Source: Nostoc sp. NMS8 (GTDB lineage: Bacteria; Cyanobacteriota; Cyanobacteriia; Cyanobacteriales; Nostocaceae). From it: DNA of 64,000 nucleotides. Numbering within the stretch: position 1 is the stretch's first letter; each line of letters begins with the position of its first letter. The notes under the pieces were generated by a model. The model had not been told where the DNA came from and did not search any database. It saw nothing but the letters and a program-made list of their open reading frames with translations. The stretch lies in contig NZ_JABXKK010000068.1 in assembly GCF_017115045.1 (NCBI RefSeq), positions 124,001-188,000 of the forward strand, written 5' to 3'. The position numbers and the translations under genes are program-made. Positions 53,851 through 63,635 of this stretch are shown here, piece by piece.

Positions 53851-54349
53851 CTGCTTTTTAAACTCCTTAATTAGTCTAATCGTTACCTGATATTGGCTTG
53901 TTAATGCCTCTAGGTTGCTCTTGAGTGTTTTTGTATTCATTCTAGCGGCTCAGAAGTCGCTAGATGCCAAATTGTAAACACTCTGTTAAAAGCAGCCAAA
54001 GATTTTTATTCTAGAATTGAGAGACTCAGTATATTTATACGAGAAGGCAGGGGGCAGGAGGAAAGAATTATGAATGAAAACTTTAGTTATCGGTATAAAA
54101 TTCAGTTTAAAAAGAAGAATTGTATCAAGTCATTTAAGCCGTACTGAGTAAAAATCCCAGTCCCTAGAACATTTTCATACAAGCCTTTAGAAACTTGTTT
54201 CATCGGAATTACCTTCTGCCCCCTGCTCCCTGCTTCCTAAGCCTTGCAGCAGCCTGAGAAGCAACAACCCTTCAGGTGCAGCCATAAAAATTTAATCCGA
54301 GACTAACTATCTCCCAAAGTTTACTTCCAAATTGCTTCTTTTGATCTCT
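53851..54349. other. 499-bp upstream region of the 54350 gene
   Basis: No gene is supported. It includes GCAGGGGGCAGGAGG/CCCCCTGCTCCC-type repeats (about 54047-54062 and 54219-54232) that could pair, and a GCCTTGCAGCAGCC stretch near 54240. Confidence 0.4.
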
Positions 54350-55981
54350 ATGACAAGTTTTAATCGCTCTACCAGTCGTCGGTTGAAGAAATTAACTCAA
54401 ATTCCTTCTGTATGGGAGGGCGATCGCCGTCCGTTGTCATCACCAAACCAGTTCTCAGACTCAGAGGCAAAGGGAGAATGCATTCTTTGGGTAGATTACT
54501 CCCAAGGTGTCGTTCGAGGCATGGACGTAGTAGCCTCAGATATTGGCCCAGAAGCAATAGTTCGCACCTTAATGCAAGCTATGGAGCATCCCCAGAGTCC
54601 GGCAAGACCTGCCAGACCCCAAAGAATTGTAGTCAAAGACCGCGAGATCCAATTTTACCTGCGGGGAGTGTTACAAGATTTAGATATTGCCATTGACTAC
54701 GCACCAGAACTGCCTTTAATTGACGAACTATTTCGTGGATTTGCTGACATTCTCGATAGTCAAACTCCCGACTTACCCCCACAGTATGCACAAATCTTAC
54801 GAGAAAAAGCATTTGCAATTTGGCAAGCAGCACCTTGGGAGTTTTTGGAAGAACAGCAAATTTTGTCAATTGAGATTAATAAGTGGGATGTTGGTACACT
54901 CTATGCCTCAGTTATGGGAATGCTGGGAATGGAATATGGGATTTTGTTTTATCGTTCAGAAGAGTCTTTAAAACAATTTCGCGCCGCAGTTTTAACAGAT
55001 CAAGAATCCACAGAGCATTTAGAAGAAGCGTTCCTCAAGCAAGATTGCTTGTTTCTCACTTTTGAGAGTGCTGATGAAACCCATGAAGATGAGGATCAAG
55101 GAGATGATTTGGCGGATCTGCCATTATCAGAAATTGACCCTACTTTCGGTAATATCCACCCCTTAGAAGGACTACGGGCTGTTTTATATGACGAAGAAGC
55201 ATTGGTAATCTTGGTTGCGATCGAAAGCCTGAGCCGCTTTATTCGCGATCGCCGTCGCCAACTTCACGAAGATATTTTCCCAACTCTGAGCCGTCGCTAT
55301 CGCATTTCTCTGCCGCAGTCGGAAGAATCAACTAAATCTGTTCCTGTGACAGTCTCTACCATGCCGCAGTTAGCAGCAGAATTAGAGGAAATGGCAGGTT
55401 TTGATATCGACGATCAGGAGATTGACAATCTTGATTTCCAATCGTTGCAAGATGACTTGATACCAGAAGATTCCTTCCTCAGCTTAGATGTGGTGTCTTG
55501 GGAAATGTTGGACTTTCTGCGAAAGGGAGTCAGCTACCATCAGGCTGGTGAAATCAAACAAGTGGGTGATGGTTTGCCAGTAATTCTAATTCAAACTTCC
55601 CGACCTAAGGCGAAAACTGTAATTGAAAGAATTGAAGCAACAGGCGGACTGAAGGCAATTTGCTTTAATCCGGGTGCTGACTCCTTTGATGGCGATCGCT
55701 ACGACTTGGGTTTATTGCAAACTCAAAATGGCGAATTGTTCCTATTTGGTGAATTTTTAGACGAAGATCCGACTCATGTCGAAGCCCGAAAAAAATGGAA
55801 TCAGCGCTGTAAAAACACTAAGGGCTACTGTGGTTTAATCATTGCTAAAGGACTAACGGGAGCCTCCCGTGGCAATCCTCAGTTACGAGATATGATGGCT
55901 TTGTTTGAAGCGCGATCGCTCTCACCTAAAGATTTAGGTATTGGCACTCTCCAACTGATGCCCCAACTTAAATTTGAATAG
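54350..55981 (+). CDS. Large conserved cyanobacterial protein (DUF6930-like)
   Basis: A 543-residue soluble acidic protein beginning MTSFNRSTSRRLKKLT. It seems to have a helical/beta N-terminal half (about 40-230), an acidic linker (DETHEDEDQGDDL), a middle region with LIRDRRR-like basic helix and a C-terminal half ending in MPQLKFE. I think cyanobacterial genomes label such proteins DUF6930 (memory only). The TTG at 54332 in frame is possible, but the ATG at 54350 is more likely. No enzyme motif is seen. Confidence 0.7.
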   Translation: MTSFNRSTSRRLKKLTQIPSVWEGDRRPLSSPNQFSDSEAKGECILWVDYSQGVVRGMDVVASDIGPEAIVRTLMQAMEHPQSPARPARPQRIVVKDREIQFYLRGVLQDLDIAIDYAPELPLIDELFRGFADILDSQTPDLPPQYAQILREKAFAIWQAAPWEFLEEQQILSIEINKWDVGTLYASVMGMLGMEYGILFYRSEESLKQFRAAVLTDQESTEHLEEAFLKQDCLFLTFESADETHEDEDQGDDLADLPLSEIDPTFGNIHPLEGLRAVLYDEEALVILVAIESLSRFIRDRRRQLHEDIFPTLSRRYRISLPQSEESTKSVPVTVSTMPQLAAELEEMAGFDIDDQEIDNLDFQSLQDDLIPEDSFLSLDVVSWEMLDFLRKGVSYHQAGEIKQVGDGLPVILIQTSRPKAKTVIERIEATGGLKAICFNPGADSFDGDRYDLGLLQTQNGELFLFGEFLDEDPTHVEARKKWNQRCKNTKGYCGLIIAKGLTGASRGNPQLRDMMALFEARSLSPKDLGIGTLQLMPQLKFE

Positions 55982-57663
55982 TTGCACGAATTTCCATAAT
56001 TCTCAATCTCACATTAATAGGACTTACGCAAAAGTACACGTGGTAGGGGCAATTTAATGTAGACGCGTACCCCTGCGGGAAGCCGCAACTCTTGGAGAAG
56101 CTCCGCGTGCTTTCCCGCAGGGTATTGCCCCTACCTGAAAATAATGGTTTTGGCTATTGTTTGCGTAAGTCCTGATTGATTTAAGGGGTGCAAAAAATTC
56201 TCAAAATCCCCCAATTGATCGGGGGATTTAGGGGGATCTTCAATTTTGGAATTAGTATAGCTTTACCTTAATTTCATGAAGTACCTGTATTTTCATAATT
56301 TTTCATTCATCTCATTGAAATATATTCAGTATAAATAGCTACGAAGTCCTAAAAAGTATCTGCAAAGTTTGCTTTAATCAAACCTAACTGATGCATTTAG
56401 ATATTTGAATCTTTTTTTTAGCAAGTTTTTTATTTGAGCATCTTCTTATATATCAATATCATTAAGCAAAAGTTCAGATGTATATCTTTTTCTTTGTAAT
56501 TTTTTTATAAAGCATGAAAAGTAGCTTATTGAATGTCTAAATGAAGATTATTTAAAGTACGTAAATAATGGCTATAATAAACAAACTACCAGAGTATATT
56601 GAAATATACAATTATTTTTATAGGTATACTTACCAAATAGCAAATAGTTGTAAATCAATTTTTCTGGCAATAGTTTATCTCTTAGCTTAAATCTGATAAG
56701 AAGATTTGCTGTTGAATTTTTAGTGCCATGATTGACTAAAAAATATTTACATAACCTATAGATAGATCAATAGGAAAAATGCAAAGCAGTTGTTAGATTG
56801 AAAGCAAATTATATCGATAGAGGAAAGATAAAAAATACGCAAAATTTAATCGTATATTTACGGGAACTTTAGTGTAAAAGCATGAAATCAAACTAAAATA
56901 TTATTATCGGCAACAGTCAATTAACATCACGTCTATCTGGATTAATTCATCTGTGTGAAATTACAGATAATGCTGTCAAAATTTACCAAAATAATTGTCT
57001 ATCTACACACATTAGACTGAGTTTTGTTCCCTTTCTTATGGCTACTACATTGGCACTGAAAAGCAATCAGCTTGATCGAGGTAAGCCGAAATTTATAGCT
57101 ATTCAAGTAGCTCTAAATGCTTGCTTACAGTGATGGGTGCAGATGGAGTTTTTTCTGGAGCGATCGCTTATTTGCCTACTTTATAAGTGACTATTCACGC
57201 TCTACACAAACCACTCTAACCCGGCTGTGAGGCAGCATTTCAGCACGATTGTGATTCTGAAGTTTTACTTTCTAGTGTTCTAGCAGATGTTCTCTCCAAA
57301 CAGGTTTGTCGAACTTAGTTAAGAGAGAAGGTCAAGTGCTTTCGATGAAGAATAACTTTGTAAATCTTCATTGGGTCAACAGTAGGTGTCTCAAATTGAT
57401 TTATCAAATTTCATTGTCAGTCTTTACTCATGCTGTTAGTAGGGTTATTATCTTCAAAAGCAACTATGTGCTAATTATGCTGTCACAATAGTAACAAATA
57501 AAGTATCGCTTTTTGATTTTTTTAGAAAATTATGAATCCTTTGACAAAATGAACATTTTTAATATTAATGGTATTACTTGTTTCCTGAGACAAACTCTGA
57601 TAACCTTATCGGTTCCCTCTTTAATTTAGACTCTTTCGACCATCTAAATATACAGCAGATAGC
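55982..57663. other. 1.7-kb AT-rich, nearly gene-free interval
   Basis: The first part carries the element at 56019-56173 and the palindrome AAATCCCCC-AATTGATC-GGGGGATTT (about 56203-56230). From about 56240 the DNA is strongly AT-rich with no convincing ORF; the frames near 57038-57305 and 57306-57491 lack protein character. It may be a decayed region or hold unknown RNA or regulatory sequence. Confidence 0.5.
56019..56173. mobile_element. MITE-like element, 155 bp, 14-bp terminal inverted repeats
   Basis: AGGACTTACGCAAA (56019-56032) is exactly inverted at 56160-56173. A second nested inverted pair is GGTAGGGGCAAT/ATTGCCCCTACC, with a third CCCTGCGGGAA-type block inside. No coding capacity. 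The AGGACTTACGCA end sequence resembles ends of cyanobacterial small transposons, which is inference. Confidence 0.78.
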
Positions 57664-57840
57664 ATGATAATGACAAATAAAAAATGGGCCGTTAAACGCA
57701 TAACAGTTAATCTCGCAACACAGGAAGCGGAAAAACTAGAAAAATATTGTCAGCAAACAGGTAGACCTGCAACTGACGTGATTCGTGAACTGATTAGAAG
57801 TTTGCCTGTTTCCGACGACAGCAAAGATGGAAATAAGTAA
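57664..57840 (+). CDS. Ribbon-helix-helix (CopG/Arc-like) protein, 58 residues
   Basis: An ATG at 57664 (or the second ATG at 57670) opens a 58-codon frame. After a basic start it has a strand of the pattern KRITVNLATQ, then two helices: EAEKLEKYCQQTG and PATDVIRELIRSLP. This order is the RHH fold of small DNA-binding antitoxin- or CopG-type regulators, which bind DNA as dimers. No toxin gene is adjacent. It may be an orphan regulator, possibly of its own transcription. Confidence 0.65.
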   Translation: MIMTNKKWAVKRITVNLATQEAEKLEKYCQQTGRPATDVIRELIRSLPVSDDSKDGNK

Positions 57841-57944
57841 GAAGTTACTTTCATGACTTATCCAGAAAACTGCTTTGCCACCAAAAAAATATCTATGATA
57901 CTTTTGAGAGTCCGCTGCTATGGACAAGAGTTTGTCTAGATGAT

Positions 57945-57969
57945 CCAGACGCGAGAAAAACGCGTCTGG
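57945..57969. terminator. Perfect 9-bp hairpin after the RHH gene
   Basis: CCAGACGCG-AGAAAAA-CGCGTCTGG folds into a perfect stem about 105 bases after the RHH stop codon. There is no T run, so it may be a dispersed palindromic repeat rather than a true terminator. Confidence 0.35.
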
Positions 57970-58116
57970 TCATTTGCTGGGATTAAAAGAAGTAATCAAA
58001 GAGGTTTTAGTCTCGACATTGCCATGCGTTAATATGCTGGTGGAGTTGATATTAAGTAGCAAATTCCGACACCAACCCAGTTACAATCTGTAAAGAAACT
58101 GAAAAGGAACGACGGA

Positions 58117-59556
58117 ATGCGCGTTGCAATCGTAGGTGCGGGACTGGCTGGACTAGCAACCGCAGTAGATCTAGCTGATGCTGGTTGTGAAGTCGAGATT
58201 TTTGAGTCTCGTCCGTTTGTGGGTGGTAAAGTTGGCAGTTGGGTTGATGGAGATGGCAACCATCTAGAAATGGGGCTGCATGTATTTTTCGGGTGCTACT
58301 ACCAACTATTTGACTTAATGAAGAAAGTGGGGGTGTTAGAAAACTTACGCCTCAAGGAACATACCCACACTTTCATTAACAAAGGGGGCCAGACTGGTGC
58401 TTTAGATTTTCGCTTTCTTACAGGTGCGCCTTTCAATGGTTTAAAGGCATTTTTCACTACTTCCCAACTATCGTTGCAGGATAAATTGCAAAATGCGATC
58501 GCTTTGGGTACTAGTCCCATAGTTCGCGGATTGGTAGACTTTAACGGGGCGATGAAAACCATCCGCAATTTGGATAAAGTTAGCTTTGCCGATTGGTTCC
58601 GCAGTCATGGTGGCAGTAATGGCAGCATCAAGCGTCTGTGGAATCCTATTGCCTACGCATTGGGGTTTATTGATTGCGAAAATATGTCTGCCCGTTGTAT
58701 GTTAACGATATTCCAGTTATTTGCAGTCAGAACTGAAGCTTCAGTTTTGCGAATGCTGGAAGGTTCCCCTTATGAGTATTTACACAAGCCCATTCTGGAG
58801 TATCTGGAAGTTAGAGGCACTAAAATTTACACACGTCGGCAGGTGCGGGAAATTAAGTTTAGAGAGTTAGACGAACAAACCCGCGTTACTGGTATAGCAG
58901 TTGCCCAAGGTGATACCGTAGAAACAATTACTGCTGATGCTTACGTTTTTGCCTGTGATGTTCCAGGAATTCAACGCATCTTACCCCAGGAGTGGCGTAA
59001 GTGGTCAGAATTTGACAATATTTATAAACTGGATGCAGTGCCAGTGGCGACAGTGCAGTTACGTTTCGATGGTTGGGTAACGGAACTGAATGATAAAGAG
59101 CAACGTAAACAGCTAAATCATGCGGCTGGAATCGATAATTTACTTTACACAGCCGATGCTGACTTTTCTTGTTTTGCCGATTTGGCGTTGACTAGTCCTG
59201 CTGATTATTATCGCCCAGGACAGGGATCTTTGTTACAGCTAGTGCTGACACCAGGAGATCCGTTTATTGCCCAAAGTAATGAAGCGATCGCACAGCATGT
59301 CCTCAAACAAGTCCATGAACTGTTTCCCTCATCGCGGGAGCTAAATATGACTTGGTACAGCGTGGTAAAACTTGCTCAGTCTCTCTACCGAGAAGCGCCA
59401 GGAATGGATGCGTACCGTCCCAACCAAAAAACACCAGTAGATAACTTCTTCCTTGCTGGCAGTTATACTCAGCAAGATTACATTGACAGTATGGAAGGTG
59501 CTACTATTTCTGGACGGCGTGCGGCAAAAGTAATTTTAGAGAGTTTGAAGAAATAA
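58117..59556 (+). CDS. crtQ: Zeta-carotene desaturase
   Basis: A 479-residue FAD-dependent desaturase that converts zeta-carotene to tetra-cis-lycopene, the substrate of CrtH. The dinucleotide motif GAGLAG is at residues 7-12. The plant-type signature [15 protein letters not shown] and the C-terminal [23 protein letters not shown] are conserved in ZDS/CrtQ proteins. It is membrane-associated but without helices. The next gene begins 44 bp downstream. It has an obvious functional partner in crtH at the other end of the window. Confidence 0.95.
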   Translation: MRVAIVGAGLAGLATAVDLADAGCEVEIFESRPFVGGKVGSWVDGDGNHLEMGLHVFFGCYYQLFDLMKKVGVLENLRLKEHTHTFINKGGQTGALDFRFLTGAPFNGLKAFFTTSQLSLQDKLQNAIALGTSPIVRGLVDFNGAMKTIRNLDKVSFADWFRSHGGSNGSIKRLWNPIAYALGFIDCENMSARCMLTIFQLFAVRTEASVLRMLEGSPYEYLHKPILEYLEVRGTKIYTRRQVREIKFRELDEQTRVTGIAVAQGDTVETITADAYVFACDVPGIQRILPQEWRKWSEFDNIYKLDAVPVATVQLRFDGWVTELNDKEQRKQLNHAAGIDNLLYTADADFSCFADLALTSPADYYRPGQGSLLQLVLTPGDPFIAQSNEAIAQHVLKQVHELFPSSRELNMTWYSVVKLAQSLYREAPGMDAYRPNQKTPVDNFFLAGSYTQQDYIDSMEGATISGRRAAKVILESLKK

Positions 59557-59600
59557 CGAACAGCGATCGCGCAGCGTCTCGTAGAGAAGGAAAAAGAGAA

Positions 59601-60044
59601 ATGCCAGACTGGTTAGAGCATACTGTGCAGGTAGAAGTAGAGGCTCCCATAGATTTAGTATGGAGCCTCTGGTCTGATTTAGAGCAAATGCCCCGCTGGA
59701 TGAAGTGGATTGATTCGGTGAAAATTCCACCAGATAATCCAGATATATCTCTTTGGAAATTAAAGACGGGCAGTCTAGAATTTAATTGGCAATCTCGAAT
59801 TCTCAAAGTTGTTCCCAACCAAATTATCCAATGGGAATCTGTTGATGGTTTACCTAATCAGGGAGCAATTCGCTTTTACGATCGCCACAATACTAGCATT
59901 GTGAAAATGACTATTTCCTACGCCATCCCCGGCATTATTGGCAAAATTATGGATAACTTATTTTTGGGACGGATAGTTGAATCAACAATTCAAGCTGATT
60001 TGGAAAGGTTTAAAGAATACGCGCTGAATGTTAAAGCTAATTGA
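59601..60044 (+). CDS. SRPBCC/polyketide cyclase-like protein
   Basis: A 147-residue START/SRPBCC-fold protein. The N-terminal VEVEAPIDLVWSLWSDLEQMPRWMKWIDSV, a middle strand and IIQWESVDG, and a closing helix (VESTIQADLERFKEYAL) match the coenzyme Q-binding/cyclase family. It follows crtQ by 44 bp on the same strand, with an AGAAGGA ribosome-binding site, so carotenoid or lipid binding is an attractive inference. No catalytic residues are evident. Confidence 0.83.
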   Translation: MPDWLEHTVQVEVEAPIDLVWSLWSDLEQMPRWMKWIDSVKIPPDNPDISLWKLKTGSLEFNWQSRILKVVPNQIIQWESVDGLPNQGAIRFYDRHNTSIVKMTISYAIPGIIGKIMDNLFLGRIVESTIQADLERFKEYALNVKAN

Positions 60045-60150
60045 TATAGATAGCAAAACCAGGCAGTAGGAAACAAGGTGTAAAAGTTTCTTACTGTCTG
60101 ATGGAAAAATTTGGATTTTTAAAAGTTGTAGTGAGTACAATTGGGCAGAA

Positions 60151-60528
60151 TTATTGCATAATTGATTCAAAGATTTCTTGTTCTTCTACCTCATCTTGGG
60201 GTGATGGGGTATCAGCAGATGGACGATTTGCAATTAATGGAGTTACATCGCTCCATTCCTCCATACGGAATACGTCAACAGAGTTCACGTATTTGCAGAA
60301 TTTAGGAGCTTCATTCTTTAAAATACTTTGAAGTTGCATCAAAGCATTTATTGGATCTTTCTCAAGTTCGGTATGATAAAGAGAACCTTGGGGATGGGCT
60401 GTAAAACCGCAGTTAGCTAATGCACTAGGTATTTCAGTCTGATAAACATACGTAATTTGGGATTGGGTCATCCCGTCAGCTTTCATTAGAGATGTTTTTA
60501 AATCAAAAGCAATCGCATATTGTGCCAT
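60151..60528 (-). CDS. VapD-like (Cas2-type fold) protein
   Basis: A 125-residue protein. The first ~95 residues follow the pattern YAIAFDL (first strand with Asp) ... IPSALANCGFTAHPQGSLYHTE ... LMQLQSIL, which resembles the VapD family of ferredoxin-fold endoribonucleases related to Cas2. The C-terminal tail is acidic. Family members cleave RNA or act as toxins; the Asp in FDL would be the active-site residue. No antitoxin-like partner is directly adjacent; the HicB-like gene is 160 bp upstream. Confidence 0.65.
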   Translation of the reverse strand: MAQYAIAFDLKTSLMKADGMTQSQITYVYQTEIPSALANCGFTAHPQGSLYHTELEKDPINALMQLQSILKNEAPKFCKYVNSVDVFRMEEWSDVTPLIANRPSADTPSPQDEVEEQEIFESIMQ

Positions 60529-60689
60529 AAATTAATAATTTAAGCTCTTTTATTCTGACATAGACTATTCATACTAATTATTAAAGTAAGTAAAAAATAA
60601 CTGTAATAACACCTAAAAATACTATTTCAACCAAAATAACCCGTGATCGCGCAATTTGTTCAGCATTAGTTACCACTTACTCAATCGCG

Positions 60690-60908
60690 TTAACGCACTC
60701 TACTTCCTGTTGGTTCTGGAAGTGGATCACCGACAGCTTCGTAAGCAATAATTAGAGACTCTAAAGCTTCAATTCCATTTGCTACAGCTAACTCGTAAGT
60801 ATTGCCATGAGTCCGCCAGCGTTGTCCTGGAAAATCAGGGAATGCTACCAAAAAACAATTATCTTCTTCAGACCATTGAATAAGCATTGGGTATTTAAGT
60901 TTACTCAT
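60690..60908 (-). CDS. HicB-like antitoxin-type protein (orphan)
   Basis: A 72-residue protein with the HicB partial RNase H fold pattern: YPMLIQWSEEDNCFLVAFPDFPGQ, then THGNTYELAVANGIEALE. AGAGGAAAAG precedes the ATG. The C-terminal DNA-binding part found in long HicB proteins is missing. No HicA toxin gene is seen next to it, so this is probably an orphan. Orphan HicB proteins are common in cyanobacteria. Confidence 0.83.
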   Translation of the reverse strand: MSKLKYPMLIQWSEEDNCFLVAFPDFPGQRWRTHGNTYELAVANGIEALESLIIAYEAVGDPLPEPTGSRVR

Positions 60909-60969
60909 CTTGTTTGTTTCTTTTCCTCTACTTTCTCATCTGATATTCTGAACTTAGAGGGTTAAAAAA

Positions 60970-61206
60970 CTACCAAGTAGGGTCGCTAAATAAATTAATC
61001 GTCAATTCCTCGCGTGGTGGTACTGCGGTGATACAAGCGCGAATAATCTCTCCATCCTCTAATTCGACAGTGCAAGCGTGACAAGACCCCATTAGACAAC
61101 CGGTGGGAATAAATACCCCAGCCCGGTCTGCTACATCTAAGAGAGCTTCGCCTACTTCAGCATCTACAGTGACATCATCTGGTAAAAAGCGGACACGAAC
61201 AATCAT
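60970..61206 (-). CDS. Small 2Fe-2S ferredoxin-like protein
   Basis: A 78-residue plant-type ferredoxin fold protein. The cysteines C37, C42, C45 and C58 (GCLMGSCHAC then RACIT) fit the CX4CX2CXnC 2Fe-2S pattern. Its start codon is followed closely upstream by a GTAATTC heptamer repeat. It probably transfers electrons to an unidentified partner. The next gene (cobQ) is on the same strand. Confidence 0.88.
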   Translation of the reverse strand: MIVRVRFLPDDVTVDAEVGEALLDVADRAGVFIPTGCLMGSCHACTVELEDGEIIRACITAVPPREELTINLFSDPTW

Positions 61207-61212
61207 TAGATA

Positions 61213-61247
61213 ATAATTCGTAATTCGTAATTCGTAATTCGTAATTA
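61213..61247. repeat. Heptamer repeat (ATTCGTA)n
   Basis: About four to five ATTCGTA units lie immediately upstream of the ferredoxin gene and downstream of cobQ. Confidence 0.75.
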
Positions 61248-61278
61248 AGAGACTCTCAAATTGAGATCAGAGCCTAGC

Positions 61279-62763
61279 TTACGACAAAAATGGAGTTAAG
61301 TCTAAATGGCTTTCTACTTCAGTAGCTAGAGAGTCTAAAATCTGCTCTCGTTGTTCCCGGTAGTTAGCAACACCTGTGGGCAAAGATTTTAAACCGCGCT
61401 GTTGACGGAGACGATTTAACCAAGCCCGTCGCCAAGGCCCATTGTCAAAAAGCCCGTGGAGGTAACTTCCCCACACCGATTGACAACTATCTACTAACCC
61501 TAAATTAATATCGTCAAATAGGGCATGGTACGATTGGGGATCTATGCCTTGCTGTTCGATGCGCGATCGCCCTTGGTGAATTTCAAAGCCATTAACTGGC
61601 AAGCCTTGTTGTGGATAATTTGAGCTAACTTGGCGCTGGCGGGCGATTTTTTGTCCGGTAATTACGGTTCTGATTGGTAAAAGATTCAACCCTTGAAATC
61701 TGCCTGCTTGTCCTTCTATCCCTTCTGGGTCGGCAATGATTTGACCGAGCATTTGATAGCCACCGCAGATACCTAAAACTGTTCCGCCAGAAGCAGCATA
61801 GTTTTGGATTGCTTCTGCCATACCGCTTTTTTGTAGCAGTAGCAAATCAGAAATTGTGGTTTTTGTACCTGGGATAATCACGGCATCAGGATGTCCCAAA
61901 TCTTGCTTAGGGCTAAGATATTTTACTGAAACTGTACTTTCTGATTCCAGTGGGTCAAAATCAGTGAAGTTGGCAATTCTTGGTAAGCGGATGACGGCAA
62001 TGTTGAGGTCAGTTTGGGCTTTACTTGATGACGATTGACGTTCTAGCAGGTCAAGAGAATCCTCTGCTGGAAACATTTCTTGTAAGTAAGGTATAACACC
62101 GACAACGGGGATACCTGTACGTTCTTCTAACCATTTTATCCCCGGATCTAGGAGCGATCGCTGTCCTCGGAATTTGTTAATTACTATACCCTTAATTAAG
62201 GCGCGTTCATCTGGTTCTAATAACTCTAAAGTGCCAACAACATGGGCAAAAGCACCACCCCGGTCAATATCAACTACTAACATAGTTGGCGCATTTAAAT
62301 GTTTGGCCACCCGCATATTAGTTAAATCGCGGTGCTTGAGGTTAATCTCCGCTGGACTACCGGCACCTTCACAAACCACCAAGTCAAACTCTGTTCCTAA
62401 ATGCTGTAGCGATTCTTCAATTGTCCGCCATCCCAGTTCAAAATATTGCTCGTAGTAATCTGAAGCACTCACTTTGCCTACAGACCTACCTTTGATAATT
62501 ACTTGAGAAGTCATATCCCCTTGGGGTTTGAGTAAAATCGGGTTCATTTCTACCCAAGGCACGACTCCCGCCGCCCAAGCTTGCACTGCTTGGGCATAGC
62601 CAATTTCTCCACCACTGGCAGTCACATAAGCATTTAAAGCCATATTTTGACCTTTGAAGGGAGCCACTCGCCAACCACGCCGCGACAGAATGCGACAAAT
62701 AGCTGTAGTTAAAAGTGATTTCCCTGCATGAGATGTTGTCCCCACCACCATAATTGATTTCAT
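61279..62763 (-). CDS. cobQ: Cobyric acid synthase
   Basis: A 494-residue glutamine-dependent amidotransferase of cobalamin synthesis. It amidates four carboxyl groups on adenosylcobyrinate a,c-diamide. The N-terminal P-loop-type motif GTTSHAGKS is at residues 8-16. The GATase site has C333 in GICGGYQMLG and the paired His in GSYLHGLF. I chose the ATG at 62763 (MKSIMVV); a GTG at 62775 is in frame. Downstream lies the ferredoxin-like gene. Confidence 0.95.
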   Translation of the reverse strand: MKSIMVVGTTSHAGKSLLTTAICRILSRRGWRVAPFKGQNMALNAYVTASGGEIGYAQAVQAWAAGVVPWVEMNPILLKPQGDMTSQVIIKGRSVGKVSASDYYEQYFELGWRTIEESLQHLGTEFDLVVCEGAGSPAEINLKHRDLTNMRVAKHLNAPTMLVVDIDRGGAFAHVVGTLELLEPDERALIKGIVINKFRGQRSLLDPGIKWLEERTGIPVVGVIPYLQEMFPAEDSLDLLERQSSSSKAQTDLNIAVIRLPRIANFTDFDPLESESTVSVKYLSPKQDLGHPDAVIIPGTKTTISDLLLLQKSGMAEAIQNYAASGGTVLGICGGYQMLGQIIADPEGIEGQAGRFQGLNLLPIRTVITGQKIARQRQVSSNYPQQGLPVNGFEIHQGRSRIEQQGIDPQSYHALFDDINLGLVDSCQSVWGSYLHGLFDNGPWRRAWLNRLRQQRGLKSLPTGVANYREQREQILDSLATEVESHLDLTPFLS

Positions 62764-63037
62764 AGTCGCTATCACTTAGTTTTTCAAGATACAGGATTAA
62801 TTTTTAGGAGCAAATAGTTATGTAACAATCCGTCCATCATTTAAAAAGCACGGCAGACCAGGAAGCAGGGGAGAGTTGAAGTAAGTTTCTCCCCTCTGCC
62901 TCTTATGACCAATGCCCAATGCCCACCATAACAAACTTCAATTAGATGATTATGGTAAAGACTTCATGAATAGATGTGATGTTTCAGTATATATTGTTCC
63001 CTTTGATTCCCTAATCCTAACTCTTGGGGTTTTGATT

Positions 63038-63442
63038 CTAAAAAGGTATCCGTAACCAACGAATCACAGCATCATAGAAACGATCGCGCCATGAAGGAGT
63101 ACGCCAATTTTTTCTTTGATATTGTTCCACTAACTGGCGTCCCAAAGGAGTGAGGCGAAAACTATCTGTAATCCCCTGTCCATCGACTTCTCGCCGCAAT
63201 ACACCCACTTGAATTAGCCAGCCCAAGGCGTTATCACAAGCTAATTCTGATAAAGGACGCTTGGTATAGCCATGCTTGAGTCCATTTTCTAGAGCGATCG
63301 CAGTTAATGACACACTCTGGTGTCCCATCACTTCAAATAAAGATACATTAAAGGGTGAACACACTAGCGATCGCTCGGCTCTTTCTACTGTGCTTTGAGG
63401 ATAGACAAAAATATTTGGGTTTTGCGAATCAACAACAGGCAT
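63038..63442 (-). CDS. Conserved cyanobacterial protein (Npun_F0494-like)
   Basis: A 134-residue soluble protein. Repeated helical and strand segments (TVERAERSLVCSPFNVSLFE, LTAIALENGLKHGYTKRPL, TPLGRQLVEQY) suggest a winged-helix-like fold. I believe it corresponds to the family labelled Npun_F0494 in Nostoc annotations (memory). DNA binding is inference from fold appearance. It is divergent from the peroxiredoxin gene. Confidence 0.7.
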   Translation of the reverse strand: MPVVDSQNPNIFVYPQSTVERAERSLVCSPFNVSLFEVMGHQSVSLTAIALENGLKHGYTKRPLSELACDNALGWLIQVGVLRREVDGQGITDSFRLTPLGRQLVEQYQRKNWRTPSWRDRFYDAVIRWLRIPF

Positions 63443-63635
63443 TGTGTATGGGGAGAAATTTTTCTTCTCAAAAAGATTAATTGAAGAATATATTTTTTAT
63501 TGCAACGAATAACCCATTAAACCAAAATTAGTTACTTAAAGTATAGTTATGCTATTTTTTAATAATTATTTTAATCATTATAAATTAATGTAAAATTTCA
63601 AGTGCATCAACAATCTGAAACAGGAAAGGTTAATT

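Noticed and set aside
57038..57305. Possible pseudogene fragments
   Set aside because: Several short frames are broken by stops and no fragment resembles a known protein strongly enough.
57306..57491. 61-codon frame
   Set aside because: AT-rich, no ribosome-binding site, hydrophobic composition typical of random AT-rich DNA.
62764..63037. Cobalamin riboswitch upstream of cobQ
   Set aside because: No B12-box-like sequence or long fold is seen, only short G/C-rich repeats.
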